A stretch of DNA of 7,442 bases from Dehalococcoidia bacterium (GTDB taxonomy: Bacteria > Chloroflexota > Dehalococcoidia > JAENJB01). Each line of letters begins with the position of its first letter. The first letter of the stretch is position 1. Location: NCBI GenBank assembly GCA_016844565.1, contig JAENJB010000136.1:1-7442 (forward strand), given 5' to 3'. This document shows, piece by piece, positions 1 through 6,069 of the stretch. The notes under the pieces are model-generated. The model was not told the origin of the DNA and did no database searches. It was given only the letters and a program-made list of their open reading frames with translations. Made by a program: the position numbers and the translations under genes.

Positions 1-962
1 GGCACTCCGGCTGCCTGCAGCCAGTCCATTGCCTGCTCAGCGGTGTGGGCGCCCGTCCATTCCACTATCAACTTCTCCAACTCGTCTTCGTTCTTCTTGC
101 GGGCCTCGACGGTGGCGAACCTGTGGTCTCTGGCCAGCCCGGTTTTTCCCATCACCCGGCAGAGAGAACGCCACTCCCGCTCATCAAGGACGGCGATGGC
201 GAGCCACCGGTCCTCCCCCTGGCAACGGAAAACACCGTGGGGCGACGCGTAGGCCAGCCGGTTTCCCGAGCGCATGGCAACCCTGCCCGTAGCGGAGCAG
301 TCCATGAAAAGAGGCAGCAACAACTGGGTGGCGGCCTCCAACTGAGATTGGTCTATAACCTGGCCCTTGCCCGTCCGGCGGCGGCAGTCAAGGGCGGCCA
401 TAATGGCGGTCACGCCAAAGCGCGGCGAGGTGGCGTCGATATAGGCGCCGCTGTACTGTCCCATGGGTTCATCATCGGGCCAGCCGGTGAGAGAATAGAG
501 CCCGGACATCGCCGAGGCGTGGTTGCCGAAGCCCGCGAAGGCCGAGTAGGGGCCGTAGTTGCCAAGTTGGCTGCTCATGAAGTAGATGATGTCCGGTTTC
601 AGCTTCCTGGCATCCTGGTAGCCCAGTCCCAGCTTCTCCATCGTTCCCGGGGGCATCCCTATCATGACGACATCAGCCCAGCGAATGAGCTTCATGGCCA
701 GTTCTTTCCCCTTGGGCTTGCGCAGGTCGACGGTTATACTGTATTTGCTGTTGTTGGAGCCGGTGAAGCTGCCGCTGCTGTTCAGCCCCGACACATTGTC
801 TTTATAGGGACGGGCCATCCGCTGAAGGTCGAGAGCGGTATGGGACTCAACGCGGACGACGGTCGCGCCCTGCACTGCCAGACGCATGGCCGTGTTGGGA
901 TTGACGAAGACGCGGCCGAAATCGACTATCTTGACTCCCGCTAAGGCACCTTTCCCTGGCAT
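1..962 (-). CDS. CaiB/BaiF family (family III) CoA-transferase, C-terminus beyond the window
   Basis: Seen: an open frame from ATG at 962 through about 320 codons to the window edge with no stop, so the gene is partial at its 3' end. The start follows a purine-rich Shine-Dalgarno (GAGGAG, about 8 nt upstream). The N-terminus MPGKGALAGVKIVDFGRV, the stretch GATVVRVES near residues 34-42, the GLGYQDARKLKPDIIY block, NYGPYSAFAG, and TGKGQVIDQSQLEA are typical of the family. Asp176 in GAYIDATS sits where formyl-CoA transferase has its catalytic aspartate. The last visible residues (LQAAGVP) match the usual GVP(A/C) motif of the small domain, so roughly the last 70-100 residues are missing. Known of the family: these cytosolic enzymes move CoA between carboxylic acids through aspartyl anhydride and thioester intermediates. 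Inferred: this is the last visible gene of the operon and the catalytically competent partner of the upstream transferase. Substrate unknown. Confidence 0.93.
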   Translation of the reverse strand, partial: MPGKGALAGVKIVDFGRVFVNPNTAMRLAVQGATVVRVESHTALDLQRMARPYKDNVSGLNSSGSFTGSNNSKYSITVDLRKPKGKELAMKLIRWADVVMIGMPPGTMEKLGLGYQDARKLKPDIIYFMSSQLGNYGPYSAFAGFGNHASAMSGLYSLTGWPDDEPMGQYSGAYIDATSPRFGVTAIMAALDCRRRTGKGQVIDQSQLEAATQLLLPLFMDCSATGRVAMRSGNRLAYASPHGVFRCQGEDRWLAIAVLDEREWRSLCRVMGKTGLARDHRFATVEARKKNEDELEKLIVEWTGAHTAEQAMDWLQAAGV

Positions 963-1107
963 GGTTCTCTCTCCTCTTCTGTCATCCTGAGGCCATCCCG
1001 ATGGAATCGGGAGGCCGAAGGATCCACCCCGGTCAGGGCCGACGACGGGGGCGGATTCTTCGCCCTTTCAGTGGCTCAGAATGACAAGAAAACGTGCCGT
1101 CTCATTT
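963..1107. other. Gap between the two CoA-transferase genes, mostly a palindromic repeat
   Basis: The stretch between the stop of one transferase and the start of the next is filled by an imperfect palindromic repeat (see its own entry) plus the Shine-Dalgarno of the downstream gene near 963-980. I see no small ORF and no convincing promoter. A leftward transcript crossing it would form a long hairpin between the two genes. Confidence 0.6.
981..1085. repeat. MITE/REP-like palindromic intergenic repeat with GTCATyCTGAG ends
   Basis: The left end reads GTCATCCTGAG and the right end is the complement of GTCATTCTGAG, a terminal inverted repeat with one mismatch. Inside it are a small hairpin CCCGAT-gga-ATCGGG and the GAAGGATCC / GGATTCTTCG pair. 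The architecture resembles the repeat at 2439-2496: TCATT-type ends and an inner CCCGAT/ATCGGG stem. No coding capacity is visible. Repeats with such ends are widespread in environmental bacterial genomes and are probably moved by a transposase acting in trans; that is inference. Confidence 0.75.
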
Positions 1108-2367
1108 CTAGATAACCCCCGCCTTCTTCAAGGTGGTCACGTACCGCTTGGTCATGCCCAGTTCATTGACATATATCTCGTTATTGTGTTCACCGACGAG
1201 GGGGGCTCGACGCCGGATCTTGATGGGGGTTTCACTCATCTGGACAAAGGCCCCGCTGTACTTCAAGGTCTCGCCCAGCTCCGGGTGCTCCAGTTCGACC
1301 CAGAAATTGCGGGCTTTGAGCTGAGGGCTTTCGAGGATGTCCTTGACGGTGTTGGCGGGAGCGACCAGGATGCGTCTCTTTATCGCTTCGGCGAAGAGCC
1401 TTTCCTTGGTCTGGGTGAGGAGGAACTTGCCGATGGGCCCGGCCACTTTGTCGAAGGTCTCCTGGGTCATCTTCATGGTGTCGAACTCATGGACCCAGTC
1501 GAAGGTCTTCAACCACTCGGGGGCCATTCCCGCCTCGTCCATCAACCCCACCAGTGCCTTATCCGAAGCCACCATGCCCGCCCAGCCTCCTCCCATGAGC
1601 AGGATGGCCACATGGCCGTCTTTGACGGGGAAGACCTGGCGCATGACGGCATGGGCCGTTTTCCACGCATTGCCCACCCGGTTCACAATAGTCTTGTTCA
1701 GGTCCCAGTACTCGGCCACGTTCCACAGCAGGTCGGTGACGCACTCTTGAATGGAAACATCGACATGCTGGCCCTCGCCCGATTGGGTCCTGTGCCAGTG
1801 GGCCACCAGACTGGCTCCGGCCGCCTCGGCTCCGGCCTGTATTGAAGCCTGGGGGAAGCTGATCCACACCGGTCTATCGGGATATCCCACGACGAAGAGG
1901 TAGCCGCCCAGCGCCCAGGTGATGAGGTCGGGTCCCTTGAAGCCGGTGTAGGGGCCGGTCTGCCCGCAGGGGGTAATGGAGGTCATCACCAGCTTGGGAT
2001 TGATCTCGCTAAGCGCGGGGTAACCCAGCCCCAGGTTGTCCAGGTACCCCGGGTTGAACGACTCCAGCACGAAATCGGCGGTCCTGGCGAGCCGCCTGAA
2101 GAGTTCCTGGCCCTTTTCCGTCTCGAGGTTGAGGGTGATGCCGCGTTTGTTGGTGTTGTAGGCGAACCAGTAGAGGCTTCGCTCCGGGCTGGCCTGGTCT
2201 TTGTAGAATGGCCCCAGCCCCCTCGTCGGGTCGCCGCCCGGCGGCTCAATCTTGATGACGTTAGCCCCGAGGTCGGCCAGCAGCTTGCCGCAAAGAAGGC
2301 AGCCTCCCTGCGTCAGGTCCAGGACACGGTACGGGGCCAGCGCGTTCTCGTCAGTCGTGCCTTGCAT
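1108..2367 (-). CDS. CaiB/BaiF family (family III) CoA-transferase-like protein lacking the usual catalytic Asp
   Basis: A full-length protein of 419 residues, within the usual 390-450 range. I chose ATG at 2367 because GAGGTG lies 5 nt upstream; a TTG at 2370 would sit too close. Family features: YRVLDLTQGG near residue 14, LGANVIKIEPPGGDPTRG (residues 33-50), NTNKRGITLNLETEKGQ, LGLGYPALSEINPKLVM, GQTGPYTGFKGPD, SGEGQHVDVSIQE and the C-terminal RAPLVGEHNNEIY. Odd: the segment aligned with the catalytic aspartate reads FPQASIQAGAEAAG, and anchoring on the SGEGQ motif places Ser175 where the downstream paralogue has Asp176. Inferred: it is either a non-catalytic or altered subunit pairing with the downstream transferase, as in heteromeric transferases such as BbsEF of anaerobic toluene breakdown, or an enzyme with a different mechanism. 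It is separated from the upstream DUF35 gene by a gap of about 150 bp holding a repeat. Confidence 0.9.
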   Translation of the reverse strand: MQGTTDENALAPYRVLDLTQGGCLLCGKLLADLGANVIKIEPPGGDPTRGLGPFYKDQASPERSLYWFAYNTNKRGITLNLETEKGQELFRRLARTADFVLESFNPGYLDNLGLGYPALSEINPKLVMTSITPCGQTGPYTGFKGPDLITWALGGYLFVVGYPDRPVWISFPQASIQAGAEAAGASLVAHWHRTQSGEGQHVDVSIQECVTDLLWNVAEYWDLNKTIVNRVGNAWKTAHAVMRQVFPVKDGHVAILLMGGGWAGMVASDKALVGLMDEAGMAPEWLKTFDWVHEFDTMKMTQETFDKVAGPIGKFLLTQTKERLFAEAIKRRILVAPANTVKDILESPQLKARNFWVELEHPELGETLKYSGAFVQMSETPIKIRRRAPLVGEHNNEIYVNELGMTKRYVTTLKKAGVI

Positions 2368-2520
2368 CAACTCACCTCAGGTGCAAAGTCTCCTCCACTC
2401 GCCCTTAACGGGACGGGGGTGGAAAGTCCCATCTCATCTGTCATTGCGAGCGAACGAGATTGCCACGCCCCGATTTCATCGGGCCTCGCAATGACAAGAT
2501 GCGGACGGGAGAGAATGCGC
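2368..2520. other. Gap between the DUF35 and CoA-transferase genes, with a palindromic repeat
   Basis: This gap contains the 58-bp inverted-repeat element at 2439-2496 and, next to the downstream gene, the Shine-Dalgarno GAGGTGAG at about 2369-2379. I found no well-matched promoter on the minus strand and no run of T after a hairpin that would make a standard terminator, so read-through from the upstream genes is plausible. Confidence 0.55.
2439..2496. repeat. 58-bp palindromic repeat with perfect 12-bp ends TGTCATTGCGAG
   Basis: The left end TGTCATTGCGAG (2439-2450) is exactly matched by the inverted copy CTCGCAATGACA (2485-2496). Inside lies a second hairpin, CCCGAT (2469-2474) and ATCGGG (2478-2483) around a TTC loop. 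The left end recurs at 7356-7367, and a shortened form lies at 6038-6069. The element has no coding capacity and is of the REP/MITE class. As RNA it would fold into one long cruciform-like hairpin between two genes of the operon. Confidence 0.85.
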
Positions 2521-3000
2521 CTACTTCCCGTCGTCGGGTACGAAATAGAAATCAACGACTTTGCCGAGCCGCGGCTCCCGCCACACGATCTTCACCCGTG
2601 TTCCGGCCTTGATTTCACCCATCTTGGCTTCCTTGGAACGGACGGTGTGCAGGAAGCCGGTGTCGGCGCCGTCGAGCTTGATGATGGCCATGATGAAGGG
2701 AAGGTCAAAGTGATGGGGCAACTGCTCCTCGCCGGTGGCTTCGAAGTAGCAGTAGGTGCAGGCCAGGACGGTGCCCTTGCCGGTGAGCGGCACCCAGTCC
2801 GTGGGGACATAGCAGTGGGAACAGAAGCCGCGCGGCGGACACCATACCACGCCGCACTGCGGGCACTTGGTGGCGTAGAGCTGCTTGTTGTCCTTGACCT
2901 CCCTGAAGAACTTAGAAATCTCACCATAGCTATACAGGTAGTCGGCGATATACCGGTAGGGCGCTTCGAAGATTTCTGCTTCTTTCTTCTTCTGTTGCAT
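2521..3000 (-). CDS. DUF35 zinc-ribbon/OB-fold acyl-CoA-associated protein
   Basis: A protein of about 159 residues, normal for the family. An N-terminal helix region (residues 1-40, with YSYGEISKFFREVKDNK) leads to a rubredoxin-like zinc ribbon with C46-P-Q-C49 and C60-S-H-C63, then an OB-fold strand region (GKGTVLACTYCYF, LPFIMAIIKLDGADTGFLHTV, AGTRVKIVW). Known: such proteins partner thiolase-superfamily enzymes, forming a lid or CoA-binding subunit, as in archaeal acetoacetyl-CoA thiolase/HMG-CoA synthase, BbsA of benzoylsuccinyl-CoA thiolase and ChsH2 with the Ltp2 aldolase. Inferred: it forms a complex with the adjacent thiolase-like pair. Start choice: ATG at 3000 has AGGTGA 5 nt upstream. 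A GTG at 3009 would overlap the thiolase stop by 4 nt (GTGA) and add three residues; it is a real alternative and would imply translational coupling. Confidence 0.9.
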   Translation of the reverse strand: MQQKKKEAEIFEAPYRYIADYLYSYGEISKFFREVKDNKQLYATKCPQCGVVWCPPRGFCSHCYVPTDWVPLTGKGTVLACTYCYFEATGEEQLPHHFDLPFIMAIIKLDGADTGFLHTVRSKEAKMGEIKAGTRVKIVWREPRLGKVVDFYFVPDDGK

Positions 3001-3005
3001 GTCGC

Positions 3006-4205
3006 TCACCTGTCCCTTTCAAAAACGGTCACGGCGCTCAAAGCCGCGATGCCGTCGATGCCCTCTACCAGTCCTCTTCCCTTCTTGATGGGCACCTGTA
3101 TGCCGGGGGCTTCCTCACGCAGTTGCAGTATGACAGAACAAGAGGACATCAGGTCTGAGACGCTGGCCACATGCCCGCAGGCCACCCGGCCACCCGAGGG
3201 GTTGACCGGCAGGGAGCCCGTCTTCTCCGTTATTCCCGCGTCGAGCAGGCTGCCGCCCTCTCCGAGCTTGCACAGCTCCAGTTCCTCATAGCACATCGGC
3301 TCGCTGGCCGAGATAATGTCGTTCATCTCGATGACATCAAGCTGCTCCATCGGTTTGGTGATGCCGGCCATCTTGTAGGCCGCTTTGGCGGCCATGTTAA
3401 CACCCTTCATCCGGCCCAGGTCATCGATGGCAAGGCGGTTGGACGGATAGTTGGATACACCGCAGCCGCTCACCCAGATGGGCTTGTCGGTTATCTGTTT
3501 CGCCCTTTCCTCTGAGGCGAGGATCACCGCCGCGGCGCAGTCGCTCATCAGGCAGCACTCGTACATCGTCGTCGGCCAGCCGATGATTCTCGAGTTCATT
3601 ACATCCTCGGGGCTGACGTCTATCTTCAACTGAGCGTACGGGTTGGGTATGGCGTTGCGGTGGTTCTTGGCGGAGCCCTTGGCCACCTGCAGGGGGGTCG
3701 GGTCGCCATATTTCTCCAGGTGGGGTACCCAGGTCATCAGGGTGAGTAGAGCGGCCAGGGAGGGGAACACGGGCTGCACCCAGGTCCCTTCGGAAGAGAT
3801 GTACATCCCCTTGAGGAAGCCGTCGCCCCGGGACTTGGTCTCGAAGGAGTAGAAGTCCTGCCCCTTCTGGACGCCCAGGACGAGCATGACATCGAACATG
3901 CCCGAGGCAATCATCACTACAGCCTCGTTGATGGTGTAGTGCCCGCCGGCGGCGGCGGCGTCATGGCGGATGCCCGGCTTGCCTGACATGCCAATATAGT
4001 CGTGAATGAACTGGGCTGGGCGGTACTGCCTCTCCATCATCTCGCAGTAAATCGAATAGATGACGGCGTCTATCTCATCGCGGGTCAGATGAGCGTCATC
4101 AAGGGCTTTCTTGGTGACCTCCATGCCCATGGCCAGATAGCTCTTCTCAGCCCAGTGAGAGCGGAAGGGCATCTGTCCAACGCCTACGGCAGCGACTCGT
4201 CTCAT
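3006..4205 (-). CDS. SCP-x/thiolase-like protein, second paralogue, nucleophilic Cys replaced by Ala
   Basis: A 399-residue thiolase-superfamily protein with ATG at 4205 and GAGGTAA upstream, starting 15 nt after the stop of its paralogue. Visible features are MRRVAAVGVGQMPF at the N-terminus, IASGMFDVMLVLGVQKGQD (residues 99-117), SRGDGFLKG, VMNSRIIGWPTTMYECC (202-218), SDCAAAVILASEE, SGGRVACGH (337-345) and a C-terminal IKKGRGLVEGIDG. The region that carries the acyl-accepting Cys in thiolases (usually a CASG-type motif) reads HDAAAAGGHY, putting Ala85 at the Cys position. Where SCP-x thiolases have HD.F there is N295-D296, and His345 remains in CGHVASVS. Inferred: it cannot form a normal acyl-enzyme; it is more likely a lyase/aldolase or a structural half of a heteromer with its neighbour and the DUF35 protein. 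Substrate unknown. Confidence 0.9.
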   Translation of the reverse strand: MRRVAAVGVGQMPFRSHWAEKSYLAMGMEVTKKALDDAHLTRDEIDAVIYSIYCEMMERQYRPAQFIHDYIGMSGKPGIRHDAAAAGGHYTINEAVVMIASGMFDVMLVLGVQKGQDFYSFETKSRGDGFLKGMYISSEGTWVQPVFPSLAALLTLMTWVPHLEKYGDPTPLQVAKGSAKNHRNAIPNPYAQLKIDVSPEDVMNSRIIGWPTTMYECCLMSDCAAAVILASEERAKQITDKPIWVSGCGVSNYPSNRLAIDDLGRMKGVNMAAKAAYKMAGITKPMEQLDVIEMNDIISASEPMCYEELELCKLGEGGSLLDAGITEKTGSLPVNPSGGRVACGHVASVSDLMSSCSVILQLREEAPGIQVPIKKGRGLVEGIDGIAALSAVTVFERDR

Positions 4206-4220
4206 CTGCCTTTACCTCAG

Positions 4221-5423
4221 TTAACTCTTTCTCTCCAGAATGATAACGGAGTTGGTGGTAGCGTCGCCATCAATGCATTCCACCAGCCCTCTCCCCTTCT
4301 TGATGGGCACCTGCCTCTCGCCGGCCCTCTCCTGTAGCTGAAGCACCACATCGCCCGCGGAGCTTATCCCGGAGACGCCGGGCGCATGGCCGCACGCCAC
4401 TCGGCCGCCGGACACATTGACCGGTAGAAGGCCGCCCTTCTCCACCACGCCCTCGTCCACCAGCCGGCCTCCGGCCCCGATGGGGCAGAACCCCATCTCT
4501 TCGTAAGCCATGATCTCCACGCCGGAGATGAAGTCGTGCAGCTCGACCAGGTCCAGCTCCTTCAAAGGGTTCTTGATTCCAGCCATCTTGTAGGCCCTCT
4601 GGGCGGCCAGCTCCAGTCCCTTCATCCGGCCCAGGCTTTCCACTTCGAGGCGGGGCTGATGCCAGTTGGCCAGGCCGATGCCGGTTATCCAGACGGGCTT
4701 ATCGGTAATCTGTTTTGCTTTCTCCTCCGAGGCGAGGATGAGCGCCGAGGCGCAGTCGCTATAGAGGCAGCATTCGTACATGGTGGTGGGCGAGGCGATT
4801 ATCCTGGAGTTCAAAACATCCTCGACGGTGAGGTCCATTTTCAGCTGTGCGTTGGGATTGACCAGGGCGTTGCGGTGGTTCTTGACCGATACCTTGGCTA
4901 TCTGCTCCGGGGTGGGTCCGCCGAACCGCTGGATGTGGGGGTTGAGACAGCTTACAGTCAGGAGGGCGGGCACCCCTCCGGGGCTGATCGGCATTTGCCA
5001 GGTGATGTCGAAGCCGATGGCGCCGCCTTTGAGAAAGCCATCGCCTCTCGATCTGGTCTGACTGGAGTAGAGGTCCTGGGACTTCTGGAAGCCCACGAGC
5101 ATCACCAGGTCGTTCGCGCCCGAGGCGACATGGCAGTAGGCGGCGAACAGGGCGTAGCCATCCGAGGCGCCGCCGGCCTTGATCGAGTAGGAGGGCTTGC
5201 CCTCCATGCCGAGGTAGTCGTGGACGTAGGTGTGAGGTATCTGCTGCTTGAGCATCACCTCGCCGTAGATGGAGTAGATGATGAGCTCGATATCTTCCTT
5301 GGTGAGGCGGGCGTCTTCCAGCGCTGCCTTCACCGCTTCGAGGGTCAGCGACTGGTATATCCGGTCAGGGCGTCGAGAGCGGAACGGCAACTGGCCTACG
5401 CCGACAATAGCTACGCGTCTCAA
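4221..5423 (-). CDS. SCP-x/thiolase-like protein, first paralogue, nucleophilic Cys replaced by Gly
   Basis: A 400-residue thiolase-superfamily protein that begins with TTG at 5423. The start is supported by AAAGGGG 6 nt upstream and by the N-terminus (RRVAIVGVGQLPFRS) matching residue for residue the ATG-started paralogue. The gene begins 3 nt after the SCP2 stop, and its Shine-Dalgarno lies inside the end of that gene. Motifs: VASGANDLVMLVGFQKSQD (residues 99-117), SRGDGFLKG, VLNSRIIASPTTMYECC (203-219), SDCASALILASEE, ELHDFISG (295-301), SGGRVACGH (338-346) and IKKGRGLVECIDG. The nucleophile region reads IKAGGASDGY, so Gly85 replaces Cys, while His296 and His346 remain. Known: the Ltp2-type steroid side-chain aldolases are thiolase-fold enzymes with a rebuilt active site, partnered by DUF35. 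Inferred: a comparable C-C lyase or another Cys-independent reaction, in complex with the next two gene products. Confidence 0.9.
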   Translation of the reverse strand: MRRVAIVGVGQLPFRSRRPDRIYQSLTLEAVKAALEDARLTKEDIELIIYSIYGEVMLKQQIPHTYVHDYLGMEGKPSYSIKAGGASDGYALFAAYCHVASGANDLVMLVGFQKSQDLYSSQTRSRGDGFLKGGAIGFDITWQMPISPGGVPALLTVSCLNPHIQRFGGPTPEQIAKVSVKNHRNALVNPNAQLKMDLTVEDVLNSRIIASPTTMYECCLYSDCASALILASEEKAKQITDKPVWITGIGLANWHQPRLEVESLGRMKGLELAAQRAYKMAGIKNPLKELDLVELHDFISGVEIMAYEEMGFCPIGAGGRLVDEGVVEKGGLLPVNVSGGRVACGHAPGVSGISSAGDVVLQLQERAGERQVPIKKGRGLVECIDGDATTNSVIILERKS

Positions 5424-5426
5424 TGC

Positions 5427-5786
5427 CTACCCCTTTCTCCTTAGCCGCTGTGTGGCGCCGAAGATTCGACCGAAGGTGATCATTTCCTTGACCTGGCCTT
5501 TGGTGATGACGATGTCTCCCCGGGATATGGGGTGGGATATATCCACTAGGCCGGTCACCGATGGAGCGAAGGCGTTGGTGTCGCCTGTCATGACTATGTC
5601 CGGGTTATTGGCCGGTCCCTCGGCGAATTTCATCTTGCCTTTATCGATGGAGAGATTGAAAGGCCCCGCCTCCCCCTTGAAGTCGAACTGGATAGTCTTC
5701 GACCAGCCTTGCATCAGTTCTGCGCTTCTGTCAATGGAATTGATGAGGTCGACCGTCTGCATCAGAGCCTCTTTGCCTTTGCCCAT
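5427..5786 (-). CDS. SCP2 sterol-carrier-domain protein
   Basis: A stand-alone SCP2 domain of 119 residues, the full length expected for the fold. ATG at 5786 has an excellent AAAGGAG 6 nt upstream. After a helical N-terminus (QTVDLINSIDRSAELM) come the strands of the fold: KTIQFDFKGEAGPFNLSID (about 50-68), KMKFAEG, NPDIVMTGDTNAFAPSVTG (81-99), and the end RGDIVITKGQVKEMITFGRI, followed by a basic tail. No signal peptide or membrane segment is seen, so it is cytosolic. Known: SCP2 domains bind lipids and fatty acyl-CoA in a hydrophobic tunnel; in eukaryotic SCP-x the same domain is fused to a thiolase. Inferred: here the domain is a separate subunit encoded directly before the two SCP-x-like thiolases and probably delivers a hydrophobic acyl-CoA to them. 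It is the first gene of the operon. Confidence 0.92.
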   Translation of the reverse strand: MGKGKEALMQTVDLINSIDRSAELMQGWSKTIQFDFKGEAGPFNLSIDKGKMKFAEGPANNPDIVMTGDTNAFAPSVTGLVDISHPISRGDIVITKGQVKEMITFGRIFGATQRLRRKG

Positions 5787-5792
5787 ATCTGG

Positions 5793-5799
5793 CTCCTTT
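5793..5799 (-). promoter_or_regulatory. Shine-Dalgarno AAAGGAG of the SCP2 gene
   Basis: AAAGGAG on the minus strand, 6 nt before ATG at 5786. It is the best ribosome binding site in the window and fixes the SCP2 start. It lies just after a small hairpin (5803-5816), which could influence its accessibility. Confidence 0.8.
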
Positions 5800-5802
5800 C
5801 GG

Positions 5803-5816
5803 CCCGCTTCGGCGGG
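5803..5816 (-). promoter_or_regulatory. Leader hairpin next to the SCP2 ribosome binding site
   Basis: On the minus strand CCCGC-CGAA-GCGGG forms a 5-bp GC stem with a four-base loop. It ends 3 nt before the AAAGGAG ribosome binding site. It is too small and lacks the T run to be a terminator. A role in translation or mRNA stability is only a guess. Confidence 0.45.
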
Positions 5817-5841
5817 GGTAGACTCGGGCGATGTGAGTGTA

Positions 5842-5857
5842 GCAATTGCGGGATTGC
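5842..5857 (-). promoter_or_regulatory. Hairpin near the predicted 5' end of the operon mRNA
   Basis: GCAAT and ATTGC pair around a 6-nt CCCGCA loop. With the transcription start predicted near 5861, this hairpin would sit only a few nucleotides from the 5' end of the message, a position where stems often protect mRNA from decay. The AT-containing 5-bp stem is weak, so the feature is tentative. Confidence 0.35.
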
Positions 5858-5867
5858 CGAACGGAAG

Positions 5868-5895
5868 ATTATACCACCGGCGCGGCTTGTGTCAA
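5868..5895 (-). promoter_or_regulatory. Consensus sigma70-type promoter for the SCP2-thiolase-CoA-transferase operon
   Basis: On the minus strand a perfect -35 box TTGACA (5890-5895) is followed after 16 bp by a perfect -10 box TATAAT (5868-5873). Both hexamers match the housekeeping sigma consensus exactly. Transcription should start near 5861 and run left into the SCP2 gene, giving a leader of about 75 nt. The bases upstream of the -35 box are not AT-rich. An imperfect palindrome lies 37 bp upstream of the -35 box, too far to be a classical repressor site. Such a strong core suggests constitutive or repressor-controlled high expression; no operator is recognised. Confidence 0.85.
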
Positions 5896-5931
5896 GGTCA
5901 AGTTCGGGAGATGGTTTGGCAACTTCACAGG

Positions 5932-5990
5932 CCGTTCGTGGTGAGCCTGTCGAACCATGAACGGCCCTTCGACAAGCTCAGGGCGAACGG
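5932..5990. repeat. Imperfect palindromic repeat with CCGTTCG ends
   Basis: The left arm CCGTTCGTGGTGAGCCTGTC is the imperfect inverted copy of the right arm, whose complement begins CCGTTCGCCCTGAGCTTGTC. The two arms meet around ATGAACGGCC. Repeats with CTTCGACAAGCTCAGG-type arms are very common in intergenic DNA of many environmental bacteria and are thought to be REP/MITE-like. Here it lies just upstream of the operon promoter. Confidence 0.75.
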
Positions 5991-6037
5991 TGCTAATAAA
6001 CGGTCTCAGTGAGGGGGGGCGTTTGGCAGTCCGGACC

Positions 6038-6069
6038 GTCATTGTGAGGGCGAAGCCCGAAGCAATGAC
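6038..6069. repeat. Short palindromic repeat, GTCATTG ends
   Basis: GTCATTG at the left is matched by the inverted copy CAATGAC at the right, with an inner GGGCGAAGCCC stem. It looks like a shortened member of the family at 2439-2496 and 7356-7442 and lies 18 bp downstream of the end of the nuclease coding sequence. No T run follows on the minus strand, so I do not call it a terminator. Confidence 0.65.

Noticed and set aside
45..944. A 299-codon open frame on the plus strand
   Set aside because: It lies antisense to the recognisable CaiB/BaiF transferase and its translation has no recognisable domain; GC-rich third positions keep the opposite strand open.
4536..5444. A 302-codon open frame on the plus strand
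   Set aside because: It is the antisense shadow of the first thiolase-like gene, with low-complexity Gly/Val/Leu-rich sequence and no motif.
5797..5861. Riboswitch in the operon leader
   Set aside because: The leader is only about 75 nt with two small stems and matches no riboswitch class I know.
6038..6069. Intrinsic terminator of the nuclease gene
   Set aside because: The hairpin is good, but no T run follows on the minus strand and the same sequence type occurs as a repeat elsewhere in the window.
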